From the NCBI GenBank assembly GCA_945859605.1, contig OX243812.1:50684283-50748282 (forward strand): DNA of 64,000 bases. The letters run 5' to 3'. The DNA is from Lumbricus rubellus (taxonomy: Eukaryota > Annelida > Clitellata > Crassiclitellata > Lumbricidae). Below, piece by piece: positions 10,631-21,776 of this stretch (the stretch's first letter is position 1; the number at the start of each line of letters is the position of its first letter). A program made the translations under genes and the position numbers. A model generated the notes under the pieces. That model saw only the letters and a list, made by a program, of their open reading frames with translations, was not told the DNA's origin and did no database searches.

Positions 10631-13600
10631 CTCTCACCGCCCAAGAGATTTATTTCAGACGATGTTTAAGTGGTAAAACAGCCTCTGAAATTGTAAAGTA
10701 AGGCTACAATTTATGTCTGTTCCAACTGTTACAGCAAAAGTTCAAACATTAAATGCATAAATCAACCAATATGCGACGCACAATCGTAACAGCGGCAGCA
10801 CAAGCGTTGAGCAATAATCGGTTCACCCGATTCATAGTTTAGTCTAGAGTGTCAATAAAAGTTCTGAATTTATATAGCTCCATATGCGATTATATAGACT
10901 AGATCCATCACAAACTTCTTTCGTTCAGTGTTATGCAGAGAGAGATCTATGGCAAACCAAGACATAATTTACAGACAGCAGCTTAATCTTGACCCCAGAG
11001 GTCATGAATATTATTACCAGCCTATCCATAGGCCTATAACGGCGTGTAATATCCACAAGGTCTCATGTGGTAAAACCTTACCAAACATTTCGCCAAACCT
11101 CTGATTAACGCCCAATTACAATTCTATTCTCTGATAACGGCCTTTAACCCCATAGCCTATAATAGCACACAGCTAACTCACAATTTTTACAGCTACATGT
11201 CTGCTAATTATCAAGATTTACCACAGAAAACTTGCATAACTCCAATTTAACAGTAGGCCCAGGCCTCTCATAACAATAGCAACTATTAATAGGCCTACTA
11301 GTAGGCTAATGTGGCCCTTTCCGTCCGAGTCTATAACTAAACATACTTAATTATTATAAGGTAAATGGCAAGAGCAGCAATTAAATTAGGCAGCCTTTAA
11401 GCCTACTCACATCCTAATTAATCCTAATTATTAATAGGCGACAGCAGTATATATAAATATATTTTATGCAGGCGCATCAAATTAAGCAGGTCAGATACTA
11501 GACTATAGTATTAATAGTAAAACATAGGCCTACATAACAGCAGCGATAATTATTATTACGCTACGCAACAATAGGTCTACATTCTTATCGTGGCTTATGA
11601 CAGTCTCAGATGGCCTACTTTTATTTAATATACCACAGCCAATGCGCAACAAACTTAGTATAACAGGCTTTACTTGAGTCAAAATAACATGGGCTACTGC
11701 AATAGCGTAAATATATATAATTATTATAGGCTACATATCTAGGCCTATGCTAGAAATTCTCTAAGGTCCATCACGATTTTTAAAATGCGGCTGCAAACTA
11801 AACATAAATCTATAGGCCAATTTAGTCTATCTTTAGTCCACAGTTCGCTTAGCATGAATATATTGCAGCTATGCTCATCCTTTCTTCCATCTATCATTTC
11901 TCGTATACATTTAACAGACCACACGGCGCGTGGGAGGATCACCCGGTCGACCGTCTGCGGCTTCTCTCTGGAGCTCGGGCTTAACCGTCCTCCCCCACAC
12001 CGACTGCAATAGCATCTGCAGGGCGTGGAAAATTCTTAGACCACCCACCAAATTAGAGTCTTATCTTCGCACGACAACTAATTATATGTAAATGCAGATA
12101 CCGCGTCAAACATAAGCGAGCGCTAAATAAACGTGCACTCATTGACGCGTGCACAGCGTACACATTAAAGTCGTATAACCATAATATATATATACACACG
12201 AGTCCATAAGCAAACTGAAAATTAGGTCGTTCCTGTATCGTATTAAAACCCTTGCAGACCGATTAATAATAATATTAATATTAAATTCAAATGCATCCTG
12301 CGGAATTATAGGCTACCAGTTCTACAGTTAATAATATAATAATAATATAAAACACTAGGCTAATGCTTCGGCCGCATTATTATTATTCTAAGCCGTGCAT
12401 CTCATTAGGCCGAACTACAAAATTAATGTAAACATTGCACGGCGGAGTAATTAAACAGTGAAGTAATTTACCTACAGCAAGCCTATATTTAAATAATATT
12501 ATCATCTATGTCTTAGATATTATTGTAAACGGTAGGCCTACAAAAAGAGAATATATATTTATAATCAACCTGAACTAATACAATTTTGATGTAGGGCTCC
12601 GGTCGATCTTTTAATATAATATTATTATATCAGCTACACAAAATTATCTATAGCCTATCCATTCCAGCTTATCTATGCTAATCCTTATTATTATTTCTGA
12701 ACGAAAGATTTATAATTATATAGGCCTACGCACATTTTTGGCATGTAAAAATATTATTATTAAATCATGCATCTACATATTATATAGGCCCCTCACCAGT
12801 ATAATAATTATTATCATCAACGCTACCTTAGGCCTATAGGCCTGCTCGCTGGAGATCTAATGTAAACTTAATAGGCTTATTATTCGTAAATGCAACAGTT
12901 ATTCAATATTACCATTACATATTATTATCGTTTCTTCCTTAAGTCTACAAGTTAATATTATAATGGCATATCCTCTAGGCCTATGTCTTAATATAATCAA
13001 TGCAAGCTATATGTATATATAATTATATATAGGACCTATAATTTTATCGCTGTTGTAGTAAGACATAAAGGGCCTCTAGAACATTTATCTAACGCCAATT
13101 TAAATCTTAATTAATGCACCTATCACCTATTATTATAGACTACATCTGCTACGCTATGACCACAAAATCTTATGTATGAATGAATCTGTTAATATTATTC
13201 TTAAACAAATTAATTAATCATACTACAGGTATATATATATAGGCAGCAACATAGGCCTAATGTAAATCTTGCCTCACAATATCTCAACATCAGCCTATCC
13301 GAAAAATAGACTTATCATATTAACATCATTACACATCACGACCCCTAAGGTCGCATAATTATTATCATCATAGCAACTTTAGTCATTCTTATATGTCTCA
13401 GGTCAGATATCATTTATATAGCGCCGGGTAATTGATATAGCGCCACACACTATATATCATCTGAAGCAAAATTAAAACCTGTCCATCGTCCAATGCAATG
13501 CAATACAATACAAATATTAATCTATGCAATGTCACACACATTTCAATCAAGCTACAATGCAACATTACAGTCATTGCACAGTAACCAGACATGTAAATTC

Positions 13601-13694
13601 TCTTTACATGTAAATAAAGCATTTTCATCACAATCAAAATAAAAGTGTTACAGATACTCCTGCATTCAGTTAATCCCCGCAAATTAAGCGGTCG
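10631..13694 (-). other. 3.06 kb non-coding region between pol and 3' LTR
   Basis: AT-rich sequence full of TAGGCCTA words. No open frame here resembles env or any other known protein; the longest are under 100 codons. The purine-rich GGCGGTGAGAG next to the LTR at 10631 (minus strand) is a plausible but imperfect polypurine tract. The abrupt drop in GC relative to gag-pol suggests either a captured host segment or a structured 3' UTR. Confidence 0.6.
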
Positions 13695-16600
13695 TTAATC
13701 ACAGTACCGGGCCGGCATCTTAATGTTGCGGCGAGGTCTTGATATTTTCACAGGGACATCGGCAGTGTCCTCGGTTCCTGGAAACGCGATCGGCTCCTGA
13801 GGTTGATGGTCTGGCTCGGTCCAACCAGACGGAGGGTCACCCAGATACGGTTTTAGCTTGTCGACGTACACAAGCAACGCTTGTGATCTGGCCGATTTCT
13901 GGATCCTGTACAGGACCGGACTCACTTGTTCCAGGATCTTGTAAGGTCCGGAAAACCATTTTGCCCATTTATCTTTGATGTGGACACGCTTCCGAGGGTA
14001 GTAGTACCAGACCCACTGTCCTTTTGTAAATTCCGGCTTCCTCACTCGAAGATCATACCGGAACGCCCGGCGAACAGCCTGCTTTTGCATGCATTCTCGC
14101 GCCAACTGGAACACATCTCGCATATCGTCTGTTCTTTTCTGTACGTAATCATCCACCGACAGCTGTTCATGGTTCTGGTTACAGTCTCCAAGTACCAGAT
14201 CGATAGGGAGACATGTCTCGCGTCCGAGAAAAAGTTTGTTTGGTGTGAATCCCGTACTTTCATGCTGACTGGCCCGATACGCTCCCATGATCCAAGGTAG
14301 ATGAACGTCCCAGTCTTTCTGATTTTGAGAAACTACCTTGCCGAGCATGGAATTCAAGGTTCTATGTAGCCTCTCCACCATTCCATTCGTACTGGGTTTA
14401 TAAGGAGACGTCCTAATCTTATCGATCTGCATCAGGCGACATAGATCTCGGAACAGGGCAGCCTCAAAGCAGGGACCTTGATCCGTTAGGAGCTGTTTTG
14501 GACAGCCGAACCTCGGAATCCACTGGTCCATCAGCATCCGGGCGACGGTGGCGGCCTCCTGGTTGCGAATAGGGTATGCTTCCGCCCAGCGACTGTAATG
14601 GTCGATCACAGTCATTATGTAGCGGAACCCTCGACTGCTCACTGGGTGTGGTCCGGTGATGTCGACGCCTAGACATTCCATCGGTTCTCCGACGGCCATG
14701 TCCTGTAGTTGCCCTTGTCTGGGTGGCTTCCCTCGGATATATCGGGCGCAGTTGTCGCATCGCTTCAGCTGTTGGTACACCTGTTCTCCCCAGCCCGGCC
14801 AGTAGGCTCGCTGTTGTACTTGAGCCATGGTTCGCCGGACACCCAGGTGTCCGCCAGACATCCCTTCGTGTGCCAGTCGGATAATAGTTGGCCGTCGTCC
14901 AACTGGCGGTATTAACTGATCGCGAACAGGTTTGCCTTCAGAGTCCAGCCACGTACGGTGCAAGAGTCCATTTTTTACGACTACCTGGGGCCACTGATGG
15001 AGCAACCTTTTGGTCGAGGCACTGCAGCTCCGTATTTCATCTCCGGTGTGCATTTCGGTCGATTTCTCCTTCCATTGCAAAATCCGATTTAGATCCGGAT
15101 CTTGTCGTTGCTCCTCCGCTATGACCGACGGGTCCCAATCTGCGATTTCCGATAAGACAGGATGAGCTGGTGGCTGTCGCTCCTGGATGACGTTGACCCG
15201 GATTGGCCTTCGAGATAGCGCATCAGCATTTTGATGCGCCGCTCCAGACCGATGTTGTATATCGAATTCAAATTCCTCCATTACCGAGAGCCACCGTGCC
15301 TGTTGTCCGATGGGAAGAGGCGTCCGTCGCAGCCATTGGAGCGCCGAGTGATCCGTTCGTAGGATAAACTTCCGTCCGAGGAGATACGGTCTGAACGCTT
15401 TAAGAAAGTTGATCACCGCCAGCAACTCTCTTCTCGTCACGTCGTAATTTTGCTCCGCTACTGAACACACTCTGCTTCCGTAACAGATAACTCGCTCCTG
15501 CGATTCTTGAATCTGGGAGAGTACCGCGCCGATGGACTCTCCTGATGCATCAGTATCCAATATATACATTCCGGTGTCATTCGGAAGTGCGAGGATGGGA
15601 GATTCTGTTAGACAGTCCTTTAGCTTCTGGAACGCTTCCTCACACTGGTCGGACCAGGCAAACTTCAACCCTTTCTTAGTCAGTTGGTGGAGCGGCCGTG
15701 CGACGTGAGCGAAGCCGGGTACGAATTTACGGTAGTAGGAGCATAATCCGAGATACGCTCTCACGTCCTTGACCTTGTTCGGAGTGGGCCATTCACGGAC
15801 CGCTCGAATCTTTTCTGGATCAGTGGTGACCCCGTGCTCGCTAACCACGTGACCCAGGAACAACACCTGCTTCCGTAGCAGTTTACATTTCGATGGCTTC
15901 AGCTTCAGATTCACGGCTTCCAAACGAGACAGGACTTGTTCTAATCGCTCCAGGTGGGTCTCCAGGTCCCCAGCGAAGACGATGATGTCGTCGAGATAGA
16001 TCAAGCAGATCTCGAAGTTTAATCCAGCCATAACTAGGTTCATCATGCGACCAAACGAGGCAGGCGAATTGCAGAGCCCGAACGGAAGCACTTTGAATTG
16101 GAAACTCCCGCGTCGGGTGACGAAAGCGGTCTTGTGGCGATCCTTCTCGTGGACGGCCAGTTGATGGTAACCGGCTCGGAGATCAAATGTACTAAACCAT
16201 TTAGCATCCCCAAGAGAATCCAAGCTCTCACTGATCAGCGGAAGTGGGTACGCGTCCTTACGCGTCTTGGCATTCACCGCCCTGTAATCCACGCAGAAGC
16301 GGGGGGTCCCGTCTCGCTTCTGGACCATGACCACATTACTGGCCCAAGGTGACAGTGAAGGTTCGATCAGTCCTTGTTCCAACATCGCGTGAACTTGTTC
16401 ATCTATGATAGGGAGCAACGACAGTGGTTGTCGTCTCAGCGGTTGTCGCACTGGTGTTTCGTTGCCGGTGTCAATTTCATGCTGCAGAATGTCCGTAAAT
16501 CCTAGATCCCATTCGCCGAGAGAGAAGGCCGCTCGGTGATTCAACAGTAACTCACGAAGCCGACGCTGCATCTCTGATGGAACATCGTCGGCAATCTCCG

Positions 16601-19600
16601 ACCACAACGGACCCAACACAGTCTCTACGTTCTCTGCATCGGAATAGTTACTGACTCCAGCGATCACGGCGCAGGTGGCGGCGGTGTCATCGGTCTGGTC
16701 GACCTCAGTCACTGTCACTTCTTCCAGCATACATTGAACTCCTTTCGGCAATTTAATCACTTTGTCGGTCGGGTTCAACACCCTTATGGTAAGGTCGATC
16801 GCTCTTCCCGGCAGAAGTGTTCCGGCTATGATAAGTCCTGAGGTCAGTACATGCGGTGGCGTGGCCCATTGCGCTTTCATTGGAGACAGGTCCGGGAGTA
16901 TGGCGTAGGCCTCCACATCCATCTCCGACAACGCTGGAATGTTCACATTCTGAGCGGCGGCGATTCTCCGACAGATTCCCATTCGATCTCGGTTGAGAAG
17001 TGGAAAGGTGCTCCCTGAAAATTTTATTGTTTTCTTTTTGAGGCATATTTTAGCTTGTCGCTCCATCAACCAACCGAGCCCTAAAATCAGTTCGCTGACT
17101 TGAGCCGTTACTAAACAGGGTACTTCGAACTGTTTGTCCCCCGCTTGGCACTGTAGTATGGTTTCGCCCAGTATCCGGATGTCTGTCCCATTCGCCGCCT
17201 TCAGCAACTGTGTGGACGGTGATATGTCTTTCTTTCTGACGAGGGACGCAGGCGCCAGCGACATCTCGCTCCCTGTATCCACCAGCGCCATTACGTCCTT
17301 GCCGCTGACTTTCAGAGCCCAGTAAGCGTTAGAGCTACCTTGTACATGATAGACATTCGCTGGTTCATTCGGAACATCGTTCGTTTCAACCTCCATTGTT
17401 CGTCGAATCGGGCAGTTGCGTACCAGATGGTCAGTGGCGGAACATTCGTAGCACCTCCGCTCCGGTCGTCCAACTTCCGGTTCCATGCCTCTCCGCGGTC
17501 CACTTCTGCAAGCCGAGCTTAAATGGCCGAATCGATGACATAGATAGCACCGTGGACTTCCCCGCCCGTTATTTCCGTTGGTGTTCGACCAATTATTTCT
17601 GGCTGGAGCGTTCTGGCCACTCCACGACCCGCGATTATTGTCTCCGTATTGGGGCGCCGACACCGCTTGTTTCTTCATTTGCTCCAACTCTTCCTTCATT
17701 TGCTTCATCTGTCGTTCTAGATTATCGAATTCCGATTGTCCTTCTCTGACAGCGTTGACTCGTCCATGCCGTCGTTCCTGCTGTTCGTGGCTACTCGCTT
17801 CTGCTTTCTGATAACTGTCCAGCCGCATCGCCACTTTGTACGCTTCGTCGAGAGATTTAGGTTCTCGTTCACGGATCTTCAGAGCGAGATTTCGGTCGCT
17901 CAAGGCGTCGAGGAATGCTCGAATAGCAATGGCTTCACTATGGGCGGTCGACACACCAGGATATCCACGGGAAGCCAAGATGCGGATATCATCAACCAAA
18001 ACTCCCAGGTCTTCCTCAGCTTTCTGTTTCCGGGTACTGAGTTGCGTTTGAAACAGGGCCTGCTGCTCAGCGGTACCGTACCGTTCGCGAAGACGTCGAA
18101 CCAAAGCCGTCCAAGTATCCACGTTCGACTCGCTCAGCAAATGGGTCGCCGGTTCGACTAAGGAGACGACCAGTTGATTAAATTTCTCCTCGTCCGACCA
18201 GTCATTGTTCTTTGCGCATACGGTGAATTTGCGCAAAAAGACTTCCACATCCGTCCTTCCGCTGTAAGATCCAAGTTTCGTCCATTGCTTCGGTTTAGGA
18301 GGCGAAGCCGATGACTGTTTGACCTCAGCCACTTTATTGATCGTTGACGCAGTTGCTTCCGGTTCCTTTCTCGTTCCCACAATGCTACTCGTCGGAAGTT
18401 CCCAGTCGCCTGTTGTCTGTGTCGCCACTGATGTCATAGGGACTGTTTTGGCGGGGCCGACGGAAGCGTTGACAGGCGCCAGCACCTTCGTCTCATTTAC
18501 CGCCGACATCGCCGCTTTATTGTCGTCGGTTGTTTCACCTTTATTCAGATACGTCGGTTTCAGAAGCGCTTGACGAGGCAGTTCGACGTCACGACTAAAT
18601 CCAAAATTCTGAGCGCCGAGGCATGAGTTCATCCTCGCCGACTCCACGACGGTTGGCCACCGAGGAAAGGCGACGTCGCTGGTTCGAGGCGGGTTGAGGC
18701 AGCGAAGCGGATCGAGCCAAACCCGGTTGTCGATGCTGTTGTGGAGCGTGTTCGGAGCGTAATTCGGAGCCGCCATCCATGACACGTATGGATTCTCACG
18801 GTGTGCGCTCGGTTGCATCCAGTCGACCGCCGTAGTTGCCACTGGACCGGGTCGAGGGTCGGGTCGAAGGTCGGGTCGAGCGTAATCTCGACCAACCATG
18901 GTCGAAGTAACCAGCCCATCGTAGTTGGGCCCGGAGTGATAGGTCGGCATTCCCGACGTGGATTGTAAAGCGTCGACCCGATTTGACGTCACTTCCGTTC
19001 TTGGCTGACCCGCGTGCACGAACGATTCATGCATTCTCCATTGCGGATCAGGTCGAGGATAATCCACGTGAGAGGGCGACGAAGAGGCCAAAGGAACTGG
19101 GTTGACCTTATCACCCCCCTCCCGCAATTTATGATCAATCGGTTTATTTATTTCAAAATTTCTAAACTCCGATTGCTGTGCTGCTTGCATTCTTTTATCA
19201 ATTATTTTCACAGTTTTAGGTCTGAATTCCATTATTTTGCTAACTTCAATGTCTATGCTACCATCATCAGACATAATTTCAACATTATCAGCAAATTCCC
19301 TTTCCTTCCTTCTTTCAAAAGATAATGCAGTTTCTCTTCTTCCGACATTTTCCGTTTCCTCCTCCTCGTCCAAATCTCTAGAACTAAATCGACCCCACTG
19401 ACTGGGACCAATTGTAACGCCCGCCCCCGCGTACACTCCCGGAGTCGCCACTTCCGGTCCAGCGTGTGAGAGGGCCGCGTGCGGTTGCAGGTCGTAGTTC
19501 AGAGAAATAGAGGGAGGAAGGGAGGCGGCAGCTTCGGGGTTCGAATCCCGTCGGGTTCGGGATGGCCAGGTATCTCGACCTCTTAGCTCTCCGTATGAAA

Positions 19601-20147
19601 CTGGGGCCTTACTGGCCAGTCTTTCACTCCGGCGTAGGATTCCGGGGTTTACCGGAAGTGAAAGGTCCTTAAGCCTAGCCCCCGAAGCTCTTCCCAGGCC
19701 GATGGCTGAGTGGTAAGGTCTATCCGCGGTGGTACCAAAGGGAAACATTGTTTCTGGGTTCGAACCTGCAACCGGCTTCGGAGATGCCCTGGGCGTCGTT
19801 TCTAAACGTTCTATACGCGCGACGACTTCCGTCAGCGCTTCCCTAACGTTACTTTGTACCACGGAAATTGCCTCTTCAACATTACTCTGTACCACGGACA
19901 TTGTCTCTTCAACATTACTTTGTACCACGGAAATTGCCTCCTGTGTATTTATAGCATTAGCTTGAAATTCAGTTCTGACAGAAGAAATAGCCTCTTGTGT
20001 ATCTCTAGCATTAGCCTGTATGGCATCTTGTGTGGACCTAGAATTCGTTTGTATGGCCTCTAGTAAAATGCCTATTTCCAACGCAGATGGTGGTCTAGAT
20101 GGCTGCGAGGGCGTTGATGCTCCGCTTCTTTCCATGGCGCTATACAA
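13695..20147 (-). CDS. Gypsy gag-pol polyprotein, 2150 residues, intact
   Basis: A single frame encodes all retrotransposon functions. Residues 50-105 are short coiled-coil-like repeats of the type QEAISVVQSNVEE. A Retrotrans_gag capsid domain is at about 620-790. Two CCHC zinc knuckles are at C867-C880 and C899-C912. The aspartic protease has its catalytic Asp957 in VDTGS. Reverse transcriptase has Asp1322 and YLDD at 1384-1387. RNase H has Asp1533, Glu1574 and Asp1599. Integrase has an HHCC finger (His1760, His1767, Cys1797, Cys1800), a DD35E triad Asp1829, Asp1889, Glu1925, and a GPY module at 2067. There is no gag/pol frameshift or stop. The roughly 600-residue extension ahead of the capsid is long for the family, and its first 245 codons lie in the LTR. 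The start at 20147 gives the longest frame and is duplicated in the other LTR. Confidence 0.96.
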   Translation of the reverse strand: MYSAMERSGASTPSQPSRPPSALEIGILLEAIQTNSRSTQDAIQANARDTQEAISSVRTEFQANAINTQEAISVVQSNVEETMSVVQSNVEEAISVVQSNVREALTEVVARIERLETTPRASPKPVAGSNPETMFPFGTTADRPYHSAIGLGRASGARLKDLSLPVNPGILRRSERLASKAPVSYGELRGRDTWPSRTRRDSNPEAAASLPPSISLNYDLQPHAALSHAGPEVATPGVYAGAGVTIGPSQWGRFSSRDLDEEEETENVGRRETALSFERRKEREFADNVEIMSDDGSIDIEVSKIMEFRPKTVKIIDKRMQAAQQSEFRNFEINKPIDHKLREGGDKVNPVPLASSSPSHVDYPRPDPQWRMHESFVHAGQPRTEVTSNRVDALQSTSGMPTYHSGPNYDGLVTSTMVGRDYARPDLRPDPRPGPVATTAVDWMQPSAHRENPYVSWMAAPNYAPNTLHNSIDNRVWLDPLRCLNPPRTSDVAFPRWPTVVESARMNSCLGAQNFGFSRDVELPRQALLKPTYLNKGETTDDNKAAMSAVNETKVLAPVNASVGPAKTVPMTSVATQTTGDWELPTSSIVGTRKEPEATASTINKVAEVKQSSASPPKPKQWTKLGSYSGRTDVEVFLRKFTVCAKNNDWSDEEKFNQLVVSLVEPATHLLSESNVDTWTALVRRLRERYGTAEQQALFQTQLSTRKQKAEEDLGVLVDDIRILASRGYPGVSTAHSEAIAIRAFLDALSDRNLALKIREREPKSLDEAYKVAMRLDSYQKAEASSHEQQERRHGRVNAVREGQSEFDNLERQMKQMKEELEQMKKQAVSAPQYGDNNRGSWSGQNAPARNNWSNTNGNNGRGSPRCYLCHRFGHLSSACRSGPRRGMEPEVGRPERRCYECSATDHLVRNCPIRRTMEVETNDVPNEPANVYHVQGSSNAYWALKVSGKDVMALVDTGSEMSLAPASLVRKKDISPSTQLLKAANGTDIRILGETILQCQAGDKQFEVPCLVTAQVSELILGLGWLMERQAKICLKKKTIKFSGSTFPLLNRDRMGICRRIAAAQNVNIPALSEMDVEAYAILPDLSPMKAQWATPPHVLTSGLIIAGTLLPGRAIDLTIRVLNPTDKVIKLPKGVQCMLEEVTVTEVDQTDDTAATCAVIAGVSNYSDAENVETVLGPLWSEIADDVPSEMQRRLRELLLNHRAAFSLGEWDLGFTDILQHEIDTGNETPVRQPLRRQPLSLLPIIDEQVHAMLEQGLIEPSLSPWASNVVMVQKRDGTPRFCVDYRAVNAKTRKDAYPLPLISESLDSLGDAKWFSTFDLRAGYHQLAVHEKDRHKTAFVTRRGSFQFKVLPFGLCNSPASFGRMMNLVMAGLNFEICLIYLDDIIVFAGDLETHLERLEQVLSRLEAVNLKLKPSKCKLLRKQVLFLGHVVSEHGVTTDPEKIRAVREWPTPNKVKDVRAYLGLCSYYRKFVPGFAHVARPLHQLTKKGLKFAWSDQCEEAFQKLKDCLTESPILALPNDTGMYILDTDASGESIGAVLSQIQESQERVICYGSRVCSVAEQNYDVTRRELLAVINFLKAFRPYLLGRKFILRTDHSALQWLRRTPLPIGQQARWLSVMEEFEFDIQHRSGAAHQNADALSRRPIRVNVIQERQPPAHPVLSEIADWDPSVIAEEQRQDPDLNRILQWKEKSTEMHTGDEIRSCSASTKRLLHQWPQVVVKNGLLHRTWLDSEGKPVRDQLIPPVGRRPTIIRLAHEGMSGGHLGVRRTMAQVQQRAYWPGWGEQVYQQLKRCDNCARYIRGKPPRQGQLQDMAVGEPMECLGVDITGPHPVSSRGFRYIMTVIDHYSRWAEAYPIRNQEAATVARMLMDQWIPRFGCPKQLLTDQGPCFEAALFRDLCRLMQIDKIRTSPYKPSTNGMVERLHRTLNSMLGKVVSQNQKDWDVHLPWIMGAYRASQHESTGFTPNKLFLGRETCLPIDLVLGDCNQNHEQLSVDDYVQKRTDDMRDVFQLARECMQKQAVRRAFRYDLRVRKPEFTKGQWVWYYYPRKRVHIKDKWAKWFSGPYKILEQVSPVLYRIQKSARSQALLVYVDKLKPYLGDPPSGWTEPDHQPQEPIAFPGTEDTADVPVKISRPRRNIKMPARYCD
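19393..19411 (-). promoter_or_regulatory. Candidate primer-binding site inside the coding frame
   Basis: Directly after the 5' LTR the minus strand reads AT then TGGTCCCAGTCAGTGGGG, beginning with the TGG expected of a site pairing with a tRNA CCA end. It also encodes IGPSQWG of the polyprotein. I could not match the 18 nt to any tRNA acceptor stem I know, so the primer is undetermined. Confidence 0.45.
19698..19776 (+). other. tRNA-like sequence antisense to gag (5' LTR copy)
   Basis: This is the same A-box/B-box block as at 8557-8635. On the opposite strand it codes for gag residues near 124-150, so the coding sequence and the pol III-type promoter words overlap. Confidence 0.5.
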
Positions 20148-21007
20148 GTTTTGGTTATGTCAAATCCTAACGCTAGCAAGAAGTAAATCCGAAAGTTTAA
20201 TCAATGGATCTTATTATTATCAGAGACATTTAATAATTATTCACAATGTTAATCAACAGCTTACAGTTTAAAGCACTGATAATATGCAACACAATTCAAA
20301 CAGACTTCAATCGGAGCAGACAAAATGAATCCCCAATTTATGCTCAAGTGCCAATCTTAATTTATTAGCCCAAAAGACCAAAATTTAATTTCGTATTGAA
20401 AACCCAAGTAAAATTGTACCTTCTACTAGAGACACAGGACAAGGCCGACGTTATGCGAGGAAAGGCGCAGATGGAGCGTCGAATCCAGGACGTGCGTCGA
20501 CGATAAGTGACTCAGAGGAATCCGCAACAATCGACGCTGACAGGACGGTAAGGCCGAGTTGACACGTCGAGAACAGGGAATCCACGAAAAGATATTTAAA
20601 TAATAGATTGACGCCCGTAGGCTAACTGCGCAGAAGATATCGACGACAGAAGAACTTCCGAAAAAAAAACCCGAGCGGTTCTGATCCAAACGACAGAAAG
20701 ATCGAAAACCAGAACGAAAGACTTAACTCCTTTACGAAGATGCGAAACAGAACCACAGTGCTGACAATTCGCTCGTAACACAAAACCGCAAGGCAATCGG
20801 CTCCTTGCCGTTTTAGAATTTCCGTACAGAATCCGTGAAGTAAATACGCGACAACGCAATAACTCAGACGACGAATCCAAGCTGACTTAAATAAACTATT
20901 ATCTTTCTAAAATAATCAAACTCTGATTTTGTAACTTGCTCTCCAGAGCTACACGTCTATCCTCGTCGAAGTCCGTCGTGAATCCGCCTGCGGGATCAGC
21001 GTCCCCC

Positions 21008-21015
21008 TTATATAA
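21008..21015 (-). promoter_or_regulatory. TATA box of the gypsy 5' LTR
   Basis: Minus-strand GGTTATATAAGGGGG lies about 760 bp into the LTR. Transcription would begin about 25-30 nt downstream, near 20980, giving a leader of about 830 nt before the gag ATG. GC-rich sequence follows at once, as is common for animal core promoters. Confidence 0.55.
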
Positions 21016-21776
21016 CCTTCCTAGAGGTGACGCTTGCGCATGCGCACAAGAAGACCGCCTCACGTGCTTCGCGTTGCCTCCCTGTCTCAGGTCACGTCGA
21101 CACGGAGCGCACCGATTCAACCTTTCAGTTCAACACACGAAGGCCTTAATGGGAAAACTACCATTGCGCAGTCAAACCGTGCGACAGCGCGTGCGAGTAT
21201 CGACGTACACAGACCAGACGCAGACATATGTCCTTCTTGGTCTGTTTCTATGCATCAGCGACGTTTGCGTCGGTACCTCTGCCTGTACGCGCGATTGCAT
21301 CGGTCGGTGATATTCAATCGACCTCCTCTCCTCCTTTGGCCGTCGCTCCATGCCTTCGCGTTTGTCCTTCTCTATCTGCGTCAATGTATCAGCGACTACT
21401 GCCTCTGCCTCGCTGCGTGTATGCGCGACTGCCCGGTCGACGACTCAATCGGCCTCCCCTCCTCCTTTGGCCGTCGCTCCAAGCAAGCCGCCAAAGGCCG
21501 ATACCGTGAGAGATTCACACGAATACGGATCAATAAAACTTGCCACGGCAGCTGCAGCGCCCTGCCTACGTCAGAGAACGCTCCAATTCGCGTCAAAATC
21601 GAAATCAACATTAAAATCTAGGTCACCAATATTATCTAGGTCACCGAATGCAGCTCAAAAATTAATAATAATATATATATATCAGACCACGAAAATACCA
21701 AGGGATCCAAAAATATATAATATAATATTGCAACTAAAATTCCGTAGCGTCTAGTTATACGCAAACGCTACAGACT

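Larger units (their letters stand above)
8272..21772 (-). mobile_element. Complete giant Ty3/gypsy LTR retrotransposon
   Basis: A 13,501-bp element in minus orientation: 5' LTR 21772-19413, gag-pol frame 20147-13695, a 3.06 kb non-coding stretch 13694-10631, then the 3' LTR 10630-8272. Both LTRs begin TG and end CA (minus-strand start TGTAGCG, end CGTTACA). The insertion is flanked by the direct repeat GACT at 8268-8271 and 21773-21776. I saw only about four differences between the LTRs over 2.36 kb. With the intact frame this indicates a very recent insertion, possibly still mobile. Unusual features are the very long LTRs, a gag start codon inside the LTR and the long 3' non-coding region. 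Confidence 0.95.
19413..21772 (-). repeat. 5' LTR of gypsy element
   Basis: 2360 bp, TG...CA on the minus strand. It contains the promoter TATA box, a leader of roughly 830 nt, the gag start codon at 20147 and 245 gag codons ending exactly at the LTR edge on a codon boundary (Val-Thr | Ile-Gly). Confidence 0.95.
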
